This document shows positions 21,411 through 33,458 of a DNA stretch of 64,000 nt, in pieces. The first letter of the stretch is position 1, and each line of letters starts with the position of its first letter. The position numbers were made by a program, and so were the translations under genes. Origin of the DNA: Phellopilus nigrolimitatus. Lineage: Eukaryota > Basidiomycota > Agaricomycetes > Hymenochaetales > Hymenochaetaceae. A model generated the notes under the pieces. That model was not told the DNA's origin and searched no databases. It saw only the letters and a list, made by a program, of their open reading frames with translations. The stretch covers positions 124,001 to 188,000 of the forward strand of contig JAJOHG010000043.1 in the NCBI GenBank assembly GCA_021029095.1, given 5' to 3'.

Positions 21411-23261
21411 ATGACACACGGCTTCGCTGGATTTCTGTCTTCGATTCGATGCCAGTCTTCTCTGTATCTTCTTATTGTTTCTCTTGTGCAAATTTGCTAT
21501 GCACAAACAGTGGTGCTTGCAAGCAACTTAGCTAGCATCCAATATAACCCCCCTACGAGCGAACGGGCGACTTGGACTGTATTTAACGAGGGGAGCTTCG
21601 TTGGGTTTTCGACAAAAAGTGGGGATGCGACTGCTTCTTTTTCATTTGTAGGAAAGTTCATTCTCGTGTTTTTGTTTTTGGCGACGACTAACTTGCGATA
21701 CTCACAGGCAGCTCGATTACACTCCATGCCGATCCGGAAAAATTCACGACGAATGTCAACATCACACTGGACGCTTTCTCGTACACGGCAGATGCTCTTT
21801 CAGGGCCTGGCACGGATTCGGTTGCATTCACGAAGTCTGGACTAGAGGCCGATGTCAATCACACCATTGCGATCCAGAGGTCGTCGGATTTCACTGCGAA
21901 CAATCAAGGAAATATTTGGAACATATTATACATAACGTATGTGAGTTAACGTTATTCTTGAGCGCATAAACTAATAAAACTGCAGTTTTACACCTCCTTC
22001 AGGGGCTTCCAGCACTGTCCCCCCTTCCGCGCCGTCGCCAATAAGCGCCGCTGCCCCGTTCTCTTCCCCGGCCTTTGCCATGACCCCTGCCCAGAGTTCT
22101 GCTGCACCACATCATAGTAGCACTCCTGGAATCATAGCAGGAGCTGTCGTCGGCGCTTTACTCGGAGCCAGCCTTATGTGTCTTTTCGCCTTTCTCCTTG
22201 TCCGTCGTCGCCGCCGTAACCGGTCTCTCAAACTCACCCCCGAACCGCTGGTCCTCGGCACGATCCCAACGCGACCGCGGCGCAGTCGCTCTCACTTCCG
22301 CCAAATCTACTCAGACCGCCTCCCGCACTTTGCCGCACCTTCGTCGATATGGCCCTCCTCTGCACTAACTCCTCCCACGCGCGATGGTCCCAGCCTGTTT
22401 CCGCCCGTACGGAATTCAAGGCACGAGAAGATCACGCCGTTTGCGATGCCGACAAAAGATACGAAGGCAATGAATCAACCTCCGCCGCCGAGGCATCAGA
22501 TGCTTCAGCACACATCGTTCTTCGTTGCAAACCCCTCCTCCCGGTCAGGCCGCACGTCTCCGTCCGTCGGGAACGGTAACGCGGACGTAGGATCTGGGGA
22601 CGTAAACCTACCCGTGCGGCCGGCGACAATGTCTACACCATTGAGCACGAATGAGGTGTTTAGAGAGAAGAGGGAAGAGCAAAAACGGATTTATCGGGAG
22701 AAAGCGAAAGATCGTAGTGGACATGAAGGACTGCGACTGGAAAAGGCGGAGGCGAGGGACGAGCACGTGCGGAAACGGAGGGAGAAAGAAAAGGGAAAAC
22801 AGCGCGCTATAGAAATTGAGCCCGTGACTCCTCCACGAATGACGCGTGCCCAGTCTTTGCGCCGTTTCTTTTTCACAACGAACCCTAATCCGTCAACGTC
22901 GTCTGGTTCATCCACCGTATCATCGAATCGTTCGGCACGCTCGAGAGCAGCCGCCGCCGCCGTCGCAATATACAATCGCACTCCACAATGTCAGAAGGAG
23001 CCGTCACTTGCGCCTTTGCTTTCCGTGCCAGAAACTGTAATAATGAAGGATTCAACGCGAACCCAGTCGAAAGATTCGTCGGTCCCCAAACGAAATAGGC
23101 AAAGTCACACGAAGCGGCAGAGTCAAACAGTATTTTTTACAACAAACCCATCGCCGCCTGATGTTACAGATCATGGGCACGAAGACGTAGGCACAGGTTC
23201 CCTGGTGTCTGCAGAACCAGTACCGTGGGCCGCCAAGGGGAAGGAGCGAGCCATTGACTGA
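21411..23261 (+). CDS. single-pass membrane protein with extracellular domain
   Basis: The start at 21411 (MTHGFAGFL) is followed by a hydrophobic signal segment ending near CYAQ. Then comes an extracellular beta-rich domain with N-glycosylation sites (NVNITLD, VNHTIA), a Ser/Pro/Ala-rich stalk (about 22000-22110), one transmembrane helix (IIAGAVVGALLGASLMCLF, about 22132-22190) and an Arg-rich stop-transfer, then a long cytosolic tail with a Lys/Glu/Arg-rich helix (about 22650-22810). At least two introns are likely. The second is about 21947-21985 (donor GTATGTGAG, acceptor CTGCAG, phase correct). The first lies between about 21650 and 21710, but its phase closes only if one base is missing, so that boundary is uncertain. 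This architecture is common for surface or cell-wall-associated proteins in Agaricomycetes; the function is unknown. Confidence 0.68.
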
Positions 23262-23584
23262 ATCATTACATATGTGGTTTTCCCTCGTCGATTGTGGACT
23301 TTGACCGTTTTCGTTATATAACCATATTCTTTTCCCATATGAATTTGGATCCTCTTTGATGCGTACCAGGTTACGTATGCCCACCGGACAACATTCCTCA
23401 TAAGTTTATTTATTCCTTGTTTATTGGTAACTTCAAAGTGTTTTCTAGGCAGTCACTGAAGAATTGTTTGATATCTGCGCTTGGGAGGCTTTTGATTCAA
23501 ATGTAAAGAGTCTAGCGATTTTGTGACATTCAGAAGAATCAAGTCGTATCATCGAATTTGTTACCGAGCACGTATCTCTATCGG
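23262..23584. other. convergent intergenic spacer
   Basis: Short AT-rich space between the 3' ends of the membrane-protein gene and the MFS gene. Nothing further seen. Confidence 0.5.
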
Positions 23585-25495
23585 CTACGCCGATTCACCA
23601 TCTTCCCACTCCACTTCCTTCGCGGGTAACAATGACGCGGCCGCGAGCGTGACGATGACCAGGAAGAGGAGTACGCCGTACACGAACATGCCGTGGTACA
23701 AATTGTGCTGGATTGATGCAGCGAAAAGCGATGTCGTCGTCACTGGACCAATTGCGCGGACAGCCGCAGACACAGTTGCAGCAAGCCCGTTCGTTGCGCC
23801 GAGCGAGCGTTTGTTTGGTGCAGAGATGGTGACGAAAATGAACGCACATCCTGTGGGTTCGACATCCTTAGAACTCAAACGAAGATACGAAAACTATGAA
23901 GTGACGAACCCCAGCTCATGTCGGAAAATACGCAGAGGAAAAGCTGAAAGCCTAGTGTCGCCCAAGTAACAAAACTCATGCCATACCAACGCGCTAGCAG
24001 ATTAATGACTGGAAAAAGAGCGAATATTGGGAAGTTAAACGACAGCGCGAACATAAGTAGCTTCTTTGAACCGAGCCAATCATGGAATTTCGCGAAAAAG
24101 AGCGCTTGGAAGGAGCCCATGAGAAGTCCGTATACACCCAGGCAGAGTCCGATCGTCGGTGGCGAGAGGCCAAGTCCGCCGAGCGAGATGGATGTTGCAT
24201 AGAAGAGCGGCTGCACAGCAAGGAACGCAATGTCAAGAAAGGAGAGTAGGGCATAGTTCAAGATTGCGACGAGGACACGCCGCGTGAGAATGGATCGGAT
24301 TGAGGGCGATGCATTGCTTTCATCTTCAACACGAAGCAAAGACGATTGACCTTCAGTTTGAGGAGACGATGTAGCCGTGCTTTTGTTATTGCTAGAAAGG
24401 CTTCTCGATTCTCCGTGTCTTGTCGGATTAGGGTTCCGCACGGTCTGCTCATTGTATTAATGATTGTCCCGCACAAGAAAGGAGCCAGCACACCTCTTTC
24501 AACAAGATAAGTGTCAGAATAAAAGCAGAAGCTGGAAAGAGAGCAGCAACTGCGCAAGGTAGGAGGTAGGGGTACGTTTCCCAGACTCCTAATTTCCAGA
24601 AGGTACCGGGAAAGCGCTCATACGGACGAGAAAGCTGGCCTCCTATGAAAGGCCTAAACTGTTAATCAGCACTGCGTTGCTTCAATATACGAAATCCAAA
24701 TAGCTCACCCGATGGCTGCACCGACAGACCATACGACAGGCATGAATGCAAATGCTTGCGCCATGTTCGAATAGTCTGTCAGTTCCCCGATCATGCTCTT
24801 GATGACGCCGGAGTTACCGTTCAAAAGACCAGCCAGACATCGACTGTGGACAAGCGAGATTCTTGGTAAAATAAGTGACGAGAACGAGAAGAGAAACTAC
24901 TTTACCTGCAGATGAGCCAAAAGAATGTTCTTGATAAACCAAAGCCTATCATAGATATCGACAACCCGGCGAAGCCCATGAGGACGATAGGACGTCTACC
25001 TATAAGATCAGACAAGTGACTCCAGTAAAGAACAGTCAATGCCTCTGAGGCAAAAAAGAGTGATTCCTGGTAATTGTGATGAGCTTCTTGTGTGACTGAT
25101 CGTTCATGGGTACAAACCACAAGGCCAGCATAGTAGCCAACTTTGCGTTCGTCGCCACCTGTCACATCCAAACTCTTCACAAGCTACAGAAGAAGTATTC
25201 GATCAGCATTCAGTTTTTGCACCGGGTGTAACAGATGTTTCCACAAGATAACGCACAGGATTTTCCTGCGTCTACTTACCTCATTTATGAAAGGATATAT
25301 TGATTGAGAAGTGACCGGTTCGGAGAGCTGCAAAAACGACAGGACTGCAATCTGTAGCTTTGGTAATGGAGTTGCATCGGATTTCTTCGCCTGATCGTCG
25401 AGGAGAGGCGTCTCCTCGTTGATTTCTGGTAGGTTCGGCGTTGCCACCCTGGTAGAGCTGTTCTCGGGCGAGAATGGCCTGTCGTTTTCAGCCAT
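23585..25495 (-). CDS. MFS transporter (DHA1-type, multidrug/organic solute)
   Basis: Seven exons close in phase: 25495-25280, 25183-25118, 25066-24906, 24843-24709, 24653-24494, 24444-23889 and 23850-23585, giving 519 residues, normal for the family. The MFS signature between helices 2 and 3 is clear (HLSDLIGRRPIVLMG, about 25020-24960). The cytosolic central loop (SSNNKSTATSSPQTEG) separates two six-helix halves, and the second half carries GVYGLLMGSFQALFF and further hydrophobic segments. The N-terminus is hydrophilic with the ETPLLDD motif often seen before helix 1 in this subgroup. Likely proton-driven transport of small organic molecules at the plasma or vacuolar membrane; the substrate is not readable. 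It resembles the Zn-induced-facilitator-like/YCR023C branch. Confidence 0.88.
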
Positions 25496-26399
25496 ACAGA
25501 ACTAGCGAGTCTTTGAACAAGAAAGCCTGACAAGAAACGGTTTGTGAGTACACATGGTGGAACCCAAAGGTGGATTGAGTCAATACCCATAGTGACTACC
25601 TTTGGATGGTTGGAAGCTAAGCACGCTGAACGAGCTTGCCAATGATTGCAATTGAAGGGCAGTACGGGAAAGGAAAAGTGTCGAGTCCGTAGATTTCGCA
25701 CGCATCACGAGACATGCCGCTTATGTCATTTCCGTTGACGAGAATCCGAGATCCTCTCTTTTCGTTTTCTCATGATGCATCCACATCTAAATTTCAGCTG
25801 TAACTCCAGGACCTACTCCTCTTCATTTTTACTCAAGATGCATCCCATATATTGCTGAGCGCAGATGTCGCACTCAGGCTGGCAGAAGAGCTCACCTTCC
25901 TACACACATATGTCAAACTTCTCCTTTTTCCCGAAGAAAGCTCTGTCTTTATAGCTCACTATCTGGTAGCTGTACGGCATCTCGGTCCGCTTTCTCCAGG
26001 ATCTCCTCCTCGCCATCTATCCGCTTTATATCGGAGGAAACTGCATAATTATCGGAAACACTCGACATCTGCAGTGACGAAGATAGATCTCGGTGTACAT
26101 GTACGTACTATCTCTGCTCGCATACATATGGAACCTGCGGAGAATCAAGTGTACTGAAGAGCTCAATCAAAAACTTCTCTTGTCATCGTAATTCGTTCTG
26201 TCGTATGTGTTTGGCTCATTCTCCAGGTTGGCCGTTCCCCGACTATGTCTCGCTCTTGCGAAGTTATCCCGTAAGAAGATTGGCCCGTCTAAAATAGGTA
26301 TATGCTAATGGGTCACTTAGGCAGACAGTGCCGCTAACGATGCAGGAACATATATTATTATCTGTTCTGACCTGCAGGCTCTGGTGTCATGATTCTTCT
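25496..26399. other. intergenic, no confident gene
   Basis: Short frames only (for example 25852-26157), with no domain recognised. The right side borders the left end of inverted-duplication arm A. Confidence 0.4.
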
Positions 26400-26666
26400 G
26401 TTTAGCGCTCTTATTGTCGAGCTCAATCATCCTGGGAGGAAGAAATTTATTATACCGAAGACCTCGGATATCAAATCAAACATTCTTCGTGAAGTTATCG
26501 GGTTTATCTCTGTGTCAATGATGCTACTCTCTTATCAAGTGCCGGACGCCTTGCAAAAAGAAAAGATTGCCTGAGTGTTCGCTGCCGCTCGCATGCCGTC
26601 GGAATTACTCTCTTCTGATGTCTCTAGCAAATGGCGAATGTCCTCATATTCGCTGGATGGCATTAG

Positions 26667-26672
26667 TATAAA
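26667..26672 (+). promoter_or_regulatory. TATA box of AA9 copy 1
   Basis: TATAAA 70 bp upstream of the ATG at 26742. The paralogue and the GH10 gene also have TATA-like boxes at a similar distance. Confidence 0.55.
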
Positions 26673-26741
26673 GGACACTGGACATTTCGAGGCTTGAAAT
26701 CCTCATCGATACTGTCCTCAAGCCAGACGAACTCGATAACA

Positions 26742-27728
26742 ATGAAGTCCTTCACAAGCTTCGCCGTTGCGCTTGTCGCATTTGCCTCGCAGGCTGCAGC
26801 TCACTGTCCGTTCCCTTGCCTCCCCCTCATCCTTCTATTTCTAACTTGTTGACAACAGACACATTCCCCTCACTGGTCGTCGGCGGCACGACGACGCCCC
26901 AGTGGGTGAATGTGCGGACGACGAACAACTTCGACACACAAGCCCCGGTCACGGATGTAACTTCACCAGACCTGCGCTGCTACGACTCCGCGGAGCCAGG
27001 CACCGCAACGACGATCTCCACCGCAGCCGGCTCGCAGCTCGGCATCATGAGTGACGGGACGATCTACCACCCGGGTGTTGTCAACGTGTACATGGCGAAG
27101 GCCCCTGACAGCGTCGACGGATGGGCGGGCGACGGCGATGTCTGGTTTAAGGTATACGAAATTTCTGCGGTTACGAATGGTGGCGAGAGCATCACGTTCC
27201 CTGCTGAGGGTGGGATTCATTCTCTTTGTCTGTCGAAAGCCAGCTGGCTGACTTCTATTGATAGGACTTCCGGGAGTGACGTTCACCCTCCCCGAGGCTC
27301 TTCCTTCTGGACAGTGAGCCCGTCCCTTATTCAATTACTATTCTACCTCTCAACAATAATACCTAACAGATACCTCGTCCGCATGGAGGCCATCGCGCTG
27401 CACGTCGCACAGAGTTACGGTGGTGCACAGTTCTATCTCTCCTGCGGCCAGGTCGAGGTCACCAACGGCGGTAGTGGTACGCCTGGACCCCTTGTTGCGA
27501 TCCCGGGTGTCTACACTGGCTACGTAAGTTTGCTTCATATCTTTCGGATGCATTGTTGCTCACGCCTTTTTTTCACTTCTATCAGGAACCGGGCATCCTC
27601 ATCAACATCAACTACCCGATCCCGACGAACTACACCCAGCCCGGACCTGTAAGTATCTGATCTTATACCTTACAGTAGCTCGTTCTCACCATAACCTGTA
27701 TCATTTCCAGGCTGTCTGGTCGGGGTGA
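26742..27728 (+). CDS. AA9 lytic polysaccharide monooxygenase (copy 1)
   Basis: Six exons: 26742-26805, 26859-27209, 27265-27313, 27370-27523, 27586-27648 and 27711-27728. All phases close, giving 232 residues. Residues 1-20 are a signal peptide (MKSFTSFAVALVAFASQAAA) cut just before His, which becomes the N-terminal copper-binding histidine (codon split around the first intron: His-Tyr-Thr-Phe). A second copper-ligand candidate is in [15 protein letters not shown]. The axial region is [12 protein letters not shown] with the expected Gln and Tyr. Family knowledge: secreted Cu-dependent enzyme that oxidatively cleaves cellulose or related glycans with H2O2/O2 and an electron donor. There is no CBM1. 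A near-identical paralogue lies at 52286-53270. Confidence 0.95.
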
Positions 27729-28695
27729 ATGACTCTCAGGGACTGTCGCTCGTAGAAATGGTGCTGGGAACTGAGATGCATGATCTTTTTTCTTCCTGCT
27801 CGTGGCAATGTATTTCTCATACGTACTTAGGTAGTATGCAATTATAAACTTTGTGCTTTCAACCCTGTCTTGTGATTCAAATTTCATACTGGATGAAAGC
27901 ACCTAAAGGCTAAAGAAAAATTGCGCAACAATCGCTAAAATAATATGGCTTGGTCAGAGTTTCAGCAGTGAACTGGGTCGTCCTTCTTATTCTAAGCATC
28001 GTGAACAATGTAATGTATGCCTCTTAACGATCTATCAGTTCAGATCATCTCTGTCTACTAAAACCTCTTTTTGATATCCAGAGAACTTTTCGGATACCAT
28101 TATCTTCGCGAATATGGTCTTAATCTGACATCTGAAATATTCGTTTGAGCACCCTAAGGCAGGTATGGTCCCCGGACCACATTGGTTTAATTCAGAAGAA
28201 CGTCGTCCGCGATAGGGGGCTGCTACTTGATCGGACGGCGAACGCACGAGTGAGTTACAAAAAAAAAACCCATATAAAAAGAGGAAAAGTCAAGGATGAG
28301 GGAGAAAACGTAGAAGGTGAAGTCGTTGTTGCGGGCACAGGTTTTGTTCTCACCCACGATTGGCAATTGGAAACATAAATCGAACCTCAAAACAGAAGAA
28401 AGAAAGAAAGAAAAGAAAAAGAAAGAAAGAGAAATGGAGGAGGTGGGGGGAGAACGAGCCGTCTCGCTATCCACATTGCAATATCCGGAGAGAAGTAGAC
28501 CATATCATGATCACAATGTTCATACGGCACAGATGTTGTGATGGAATCGCTTCACGCAGACGAGTAGAATATCTGTCTTAAAAGAACGGACGCGTTTCTC
28601 GTCATCTGCTCGATCATTATCAAATCACTGTTCAACCTGACATGATTACAAGCACTTACCATTTCAGCCCATCTCAAGATTCTTATCTCTTTCCA
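27729..28695. other. intergenic between AA9 and F-box genes (arm A)
   Basis: No gene. Contains 28030-28140, conserved in arm B, and an arm-A-specific stretch with a GA-rich tract (28385-28440). Confidence 0.5.
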
Positions 28696-30249
28696 TCATA
28701 AAGTGGCATCCCATACCAACTCCCATACGTATCGACTTTTGGCCGGAAGAAGGCAACCGATATCGAGCTGGATGCCATTATCCCAGCAGAATTTGCTTAT
28801 CTTCGGTAATGCACCTGTCACATTGCTTTTGATGAAAGTGAGGCGGCCATCGCCCTTCCCTGCCCTGGAATATGTTATGATCAGTCTATGGAGCTTGGAT
28901 GATGAGTGACCATTCTTGAGAAGACACGAGATCAGCTTATCAGCGTAGTATCTATTCTCTTCATCCAAGATTTCTTTTCGGTCTGTAAAATGTATGTGCA
29001 ATTGCTCTACAGACGTGGGAAGGGACAGCGTGGAGATCATTCCATCAACTTTTGGCATGTTTACAGAGAACCGACGAAGACCTGTGGCCATCCGAAACAT
29101 GTTGAGCAATGGAGGGACTCTCGGTGGTCCGATACCGTAGCAGTTGTCGTAGGTAACGACCAATGTGGTTACGAATGGCAAGTATTGGTCAACGATAGTG
29201 GACGCATACACCACTTGTGCATCCGGGAAATTAATCACCAAATTCTGTATCGATCGTTTTTCTTTGGGACGAAGGAGCCAAGAAGAAAGTTGTTCGTTAT
29301 TCGAACGAGTATCGTAAGGGATGGACATGGTTTTCAAGCAACCTGACAGGGGCAGTTCAAATGCCGAGGAGGGAAATGCTTCACGTTGTAGCCATAATGA
29401 AGAATCCAGATATAAGTCTTCAAGTCTTTCAAGTCTAGGTAGCATCCTGATCACCTCAAGGCAGGAATCGTCATTGGGAGAATCAAAACCCATCATCCAC
29501 AAACAACGAAGGTCTTTCAGCTCCCCTATGCGTGCCAAGCAGGTCGCGAATCCCGTTCGGGTTGGACTGCGTCCTTTGACTTTAACGTACAACTTTTGAA
29601 GGTTTGGAACACGACGAATGATCTCTGCACAAAGCATCCACATTTGTAGTTTGTGGTCTCCGCCACCAATGTCTATTACAAGCTCACGTAGGCAGGGAGA
29701 GCAGTATGGACTGCAGAGAAATGCGTCAGCCTGCCCAACACTGGTCACGATCGCTCTTCGCCGAAGGACCCGCTGTGCGATAGCCGTCCACGACCGATGC
29801 ACAAGAGACATAGATTTCAGAGCTTGATGGCTCTGGCCGCCGACAGAAATCATCCCCGAGGGTGTATCAACAAGCTGTAATGGTCCAATATCATCGCGGA
29901 ACATGTCAACGATTTCGTCCAAGGCGATGAGAGGGACGCGCGGAGTTCCTGCGCTCTTTGTAGAAGTACAGATCAAATCCATCTGCCTCTGCCGTTGCTC
30001 CGACATGTAGAGGTCAACATCAAAGGAACTGCGAAAGGATATCTGGGTAGCGTCGAAAGATGGATCGAGAAGGGTGTCTATAATGGTGTCGAGCGTAATC
30101 CTGGAGACATCATACGTTGACTTCAGTGTCAAGAATAATTTGGCCAGGAGTGCGTCTGTCGCTGTGCCGAACGGTACGTGTGTCCCCCTACTGCTATAAG
30201 ACGGGGTATTGTCGCGAGCTTCATGTGCATAGACCATAGTTGAATCCAT
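28696..30249 (-). CDS. F-box/LRR-like protein (intact copy 1)
   Basis: A single uninterrupted exon of 517 codons. After a variable N-terminus there is an F-box-like stretch at about residues 105-165 (PRVPLIALDEIVDMF ... SLVHRSWTAIAQRVLRRRAI), then leucine-rich repeats of irregular length (LRELVIDI, LQKLYVKVKG, LRCLWMMGFD, LEDLYLDSSLW, LKTMSIPYD). Such proteins are abundant in Agaricomycetes and are thought to be substrate receptors of SCF ubiquitin ligases; the target is unknown. Divergently transcribed from the PEX11-like gene with only 159 bp between the starts. The paralogue in arm B (49815-51364) is broken, so this is the only functional-looking copy here. Confidence 0.85.
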   Translation of the reverse strand: MDSTMVYAHEARDNTPSYSSRGTHVPFGTATDALLAKLFLTLKSTYDVSRITLDTIIDTLLDPSFDATQISFRSSFDVDLYMSEQRQRQMDLICTSTKSAGTPRVPLIALDEIVDMFRDDIGPLQLVDTPSGMISVGGQSHQALKSMSLVHRSWTAIAQRVLRRRAIVTSVGQADAFLCSPYCSPCLRELVIDIGGGDHKLQMWMLCAEIIRRVPNLQKLYVKVKGRSPTRTGFATCLARIGELKDLRCLWMMGFDSPNDDSCLEVIRMLPRLERLEDLYLDSSLWLQREAFPSSAFELPLSGCLKTMSIPYDTRSNNEQLSSWLLRPKEKRSIQNLVINFPDAQVVYASTIVDQYLPFVTTLVVTYDNCYGIGPPRVPPLLNMFRMATGLRRFSVNMPKVDGMISTLSLPTSVEQLHIHFTDRKEILDEENRYYADKLISCLLKNGHSSSKLHRLIITYSRAGKGDGRLTFIKSNVTGALPKISKFCWDNGIQLDIGCLLPAKSRYVWELVWDATL

Positions 30250-30408
30250 GTTTTAGAAATGCGGGTTTAAGAAAAAGACAGATAACTTGAAATTCTCATT
30301 GAGTATGTGAGATTGCGTTCAGTTGATCAGAGCACGTTACTGGTCGAGAATTTCACGTGAAGACGACAACAACGAGTCAGTCGATAATTGGCAGTTCCGA
30401 CCACTACC
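30250..30408. promoter_or_regulatory. bidirectional promoter, F-box / PEX11 (arm A)
   Basis: The 159 bp between two divergent start codons. It is almost unchanged in arm B (49657-49814). No clear TATA box. Confidence 0.6.
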
Positions 30409-32795
30409 ATGTCCTCTTCAAAACCTCTTTCTCTTTCCAAAGTAAATGATTTGGTGCTTGGAGCGTTCTCGAAGGCACCGACGTCGGAGACGCTGGACCA
30501 TGCTGTTAGGTATCTCAGTACCTTTGGTGGCAGCGAGTACGTCGCGTGCCATGTTTCAAGCTGAGGCTACGCGGTTGACTGAACAGATACTGCTAGCAAA
30601 CTATTCATGGCATGTTTCCCGATCACTCGCAGACAAAAGAATATTCGTTGAGAATGCCATACTGTGGTTCAGATCATTCAATACGCTCTGAAGATTATCA
30701 TCCCCTTCCTGGAACTACGCGTGAGGCTGCAACACCGGGCTGGCGCGCGCAAGGAGACTACAGGCGCTACGTCTGCCGCGTTAAACAAGCTGTACGGAAT
30801 AATAGGCGACTCGAGGATGCTGTGGAGATTCTGGGGTACGTCATGGTTGCACATTATCCAAAGTGTTTCCTCGGTGCACAACTTTTATCGCCAGGCCTCC
30901 TTCCGATCTACCAATGGCTCACCTCGCTCGAACGCATGCCGCCGCCGACGCGTAGTCTGCTTACCATCGAGCGAGTGCAAGGCTGGTCGATGTTGCTTTA
31001 CTATCCGTTTGAGCATTTGTACTACCTGCGCTCCAACGGTCTCCTCCCAGCAACCATCTCTCTATCTCTCCCCTTCATCAAGTCGCTTCCCGTCAGGCTG
31101 GATGCGGCGAAGCTCGCACTCTGGTCGACGCGTGCGTGGTCGGTTTATGTATTCCTGCAGTTCGCACACCTGCGTGAGGACAGTCGGTTGCTAAAGCTTC
31201 GTGAGCGCGCGCTCACGAAGGTGAAGGGCAAGAGCAGCAACGAAGTGGACGCAGAAAAGTTCGAGCTCTCACTGAGGCGGGATGCACTCCGGAATGAATT
31301 CATCGCAAACCTGGGGAATCTTCCGCTTACGATCCACTGGTGCGTAAGCTGCATCATTTCTTGCTCAAATATTTCGAGATGTATTGTGTCTTTGTCATTT
31401 CTTATCGGCTTCGAGCTGAAGGAATGATTATTTTGTCTCCGATTTTCTCAGCCAATGTTTCCGTATCGGCCCTCGTGTTTGCTGCGGTCCTCGATCCGTC
31501 TGAATCGCTCGCACGTCAGAAACACAGCACCAGAGCGCTACATGTATCAAATCTGTTCAGCCGAGTTATCGGGCATCCAGTCTACTTCCAGACGAGGCTA
31601 TCTAACGTGTAGATAGAGTCCCCGTGGCTTCCAACGACTTCGTTTGTCATGGGGTTACGTTTCTCTAGTAGATTCAGTATCAGACTCGGCGAGGCTGTGT
31701 ATTTTGAATTAGCTTTGGTTTCGGACAGGTCCACAGAGCTTATTTGCTGGGCGTATTAGCTTCAGCGACATCTATCCTGCTGAAGAACCACGATCTCTCG
31801 TTGCGATGTCTTCTTGGGCATCTTTGTTTCTGTTTCTTCCAACCTGTGCATCAAGGTTGACTACTGTGCACGTTTGCAAACGCAAAACACACACCGTTGA
31901 CTTCTTCAGTGTGTAATTCATACACACATTTTATGCATTCGGTTCTTTCATTTTATTGAATGCGTCTTACTCCTGATACTTTAGGCTGACGCTGTATCTG
32001 TCGCCATTACTACAGGTCTTTGAAAAGGGGTCTTTTCAAGAACGAAGTGAGTAAGGTTCTGCACTTCGATTCTGCTTCAGATATTCGTACCAAGTCTTCG
32101 GTTCTCGAGTGTCAAAGATGCATGATGTCTGCGTACATCTTACTGGAAGGGCTGCAGTGCCATTTTCTACCTTCTATCTTGATCTACGATGCTGCACCCC
32201 AATTCTTCGTACCATCTTATACCCTTGCTTCTGCTCGATCCGCAGGCTATCTTTAAGCTACTCTTGGCGTCCTATCCTTCTTGAGTCCCTGATATCTAGA
32301 GCTCGCAGGCTTAGAATGCGATCTTTGGGTTCTACTTAGCGTTGATGATTGCGGGGACCTGAAGCACAGTTCCTTGTATAATGATTTTACAGACATCTCG
32401 ATTGTCATCGCCTTCGCTAGCCCATTATTCTCCCTTCGTGCAGGCCTTCAGATATATACAACTTCCCTTCCACAATCGCCCGGTGTTTCGTGATAATTCA
32501 CTATCTCTGGATACGCTGACGCTTTTCTCATTAGATCTGGGTCGGTATCTTCGGACTCATCGCCGGCCTCGCGTCGTTCAGGACTGGGTGGCAGGCCACC
32601 GCGCTATTCCCACCTCGACCTGCTCCTAGTTCCTCTCCTACGCCATTGCCCGTAGCCGACGCGAGTCTGGATGTCCCTGCAGCCATTTGCCCCGTGGGTG
32701 CGGGTATGGATGAGAGGGTAGGTGAGGTGGAGGAAGCGACGAACTCAACGGAGCCAGAAAACGCAAAAGATGGGCTCACTTCTGGTCATGCATGA
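30409..32795 (+). CDS. PEX11-like peroxisomal membrane protein (copy 1)
   Basis: Starts MSSSKPLSLSKVNDLVLGAF and carries a PEX11-type domain (VVQIIQYALKIIIPFLELR; LLPIYQWLTSLERMPPPTRS; ALWSTRAWSVYVFLQFAHLRED; C-terminal IWVGIFGLIAGLASFRTGW). Family knowledge: PEX11 proteins shape and divide peroxisomes. Introns supported by phase are 30836-30894, 31340-32015 and 32047-32534. The first intron (beginning near 30528 or a few codons later and ending near 30655-30676) cannot be closed uniquely. The last two introns (676 and 488 nt) are far longer than the usual 50-60 nt here and are conserved in arm B. Stop at 32793-32795. A second intact-looking copy is at 47276-49656 and a decayed third one at about 54370-55010. 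Confidence 0.8.
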
Positions 32796-33458
32796 TATCC
32801 GCGTTGAGCATATAATGTCTATATATAATTCCCCATCCATCTGGCCAGTATGCATCTTTATTTTCGACATTGGTATATTGGATAGCTTTCTGTAAGCTTT
32901 TAATCGAAAATGCTGCAATAGATGGACCCTTTTTGGAACCACCAGATACTTTTAATGCCATGGTGTTTTCGTAAGCCAGCTAGGAATAAACTATCAATTT
33001 CACCATGGAAAACCTTGCCGAGAGGCGGTATATATAAATGAAATAACGAAGCTATCGCATGGCCATCAAAACTGCCAAATACGAAATAATGTAGTGCGGA
33101 ATAATTTGAAGAGGGGTACCCACCCTTTCAAATTAGCCTTCAATCACTTTTGCTTATGTTCGTTTACTCAATATGGCTCGAAATACTCTATTGGGATCAC
33201 TAAAAGCTTATGGAAAGTTACCCAATTATGAGCATACAACTTACTTACGAAGGTCTGTAAAAGTGTTGATTTGGTTTTGATTTGGTTTTGACAAACTTCA
33301 GAAAATCAGGTACAGGATCGACACGCATTTGATAAGGATCCGTGCCGGGCGTGCCGACTTGGGATTGACTAGCGTTGCGGCCGCAGACGTACTTCATGGC
33401 AAACTGTTGCTATCAAATTGGAGAGCGCGCGTTCTGCTTTCTATCTTGACGATTAACG
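32796..33458. other. spacer start, no gene
   Basis: AT-rich sequence just beyond the inverted-duplication arm. No coding signal recognised. Confidence 0.5.

Larger units (their letters stand above)
26400..32800 (+). repeat. arm A of large inverted segmental duplication
   Basis: Gene order: AA9 (+), F-box/LRR (-), PEX11-like (+). The same order in reverse complement occupies about 47276-53600. Similarity extends through promoters, introns and intergenic DNA. Examples are upstream of AA9 (CTCGGATAT...GAAGTTATCGG near 26470 versus its complement near 53510-53550), the region 28030-28140 versus 51880-51990, and intron 31340-32015 versus its mate. Both arms lose similarity at roughly 26400/53600 and 32800/47276; these limits were judged by eye. 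Arm A has extra GA-rich sequence at about 28150-28560. Confidence 0.9.

Noticed and set aside
28317..28581. Lys/Glu-rich short frames over the GA-rich tract
   Set aside because: Produced by simple-sequence DNA and absent from arm B.
32020..32339. Frames inside the second long PEX11 intron
   Set aside because: They overlap the well-supported donor at 32047 and are not conserved as protein in arm B.
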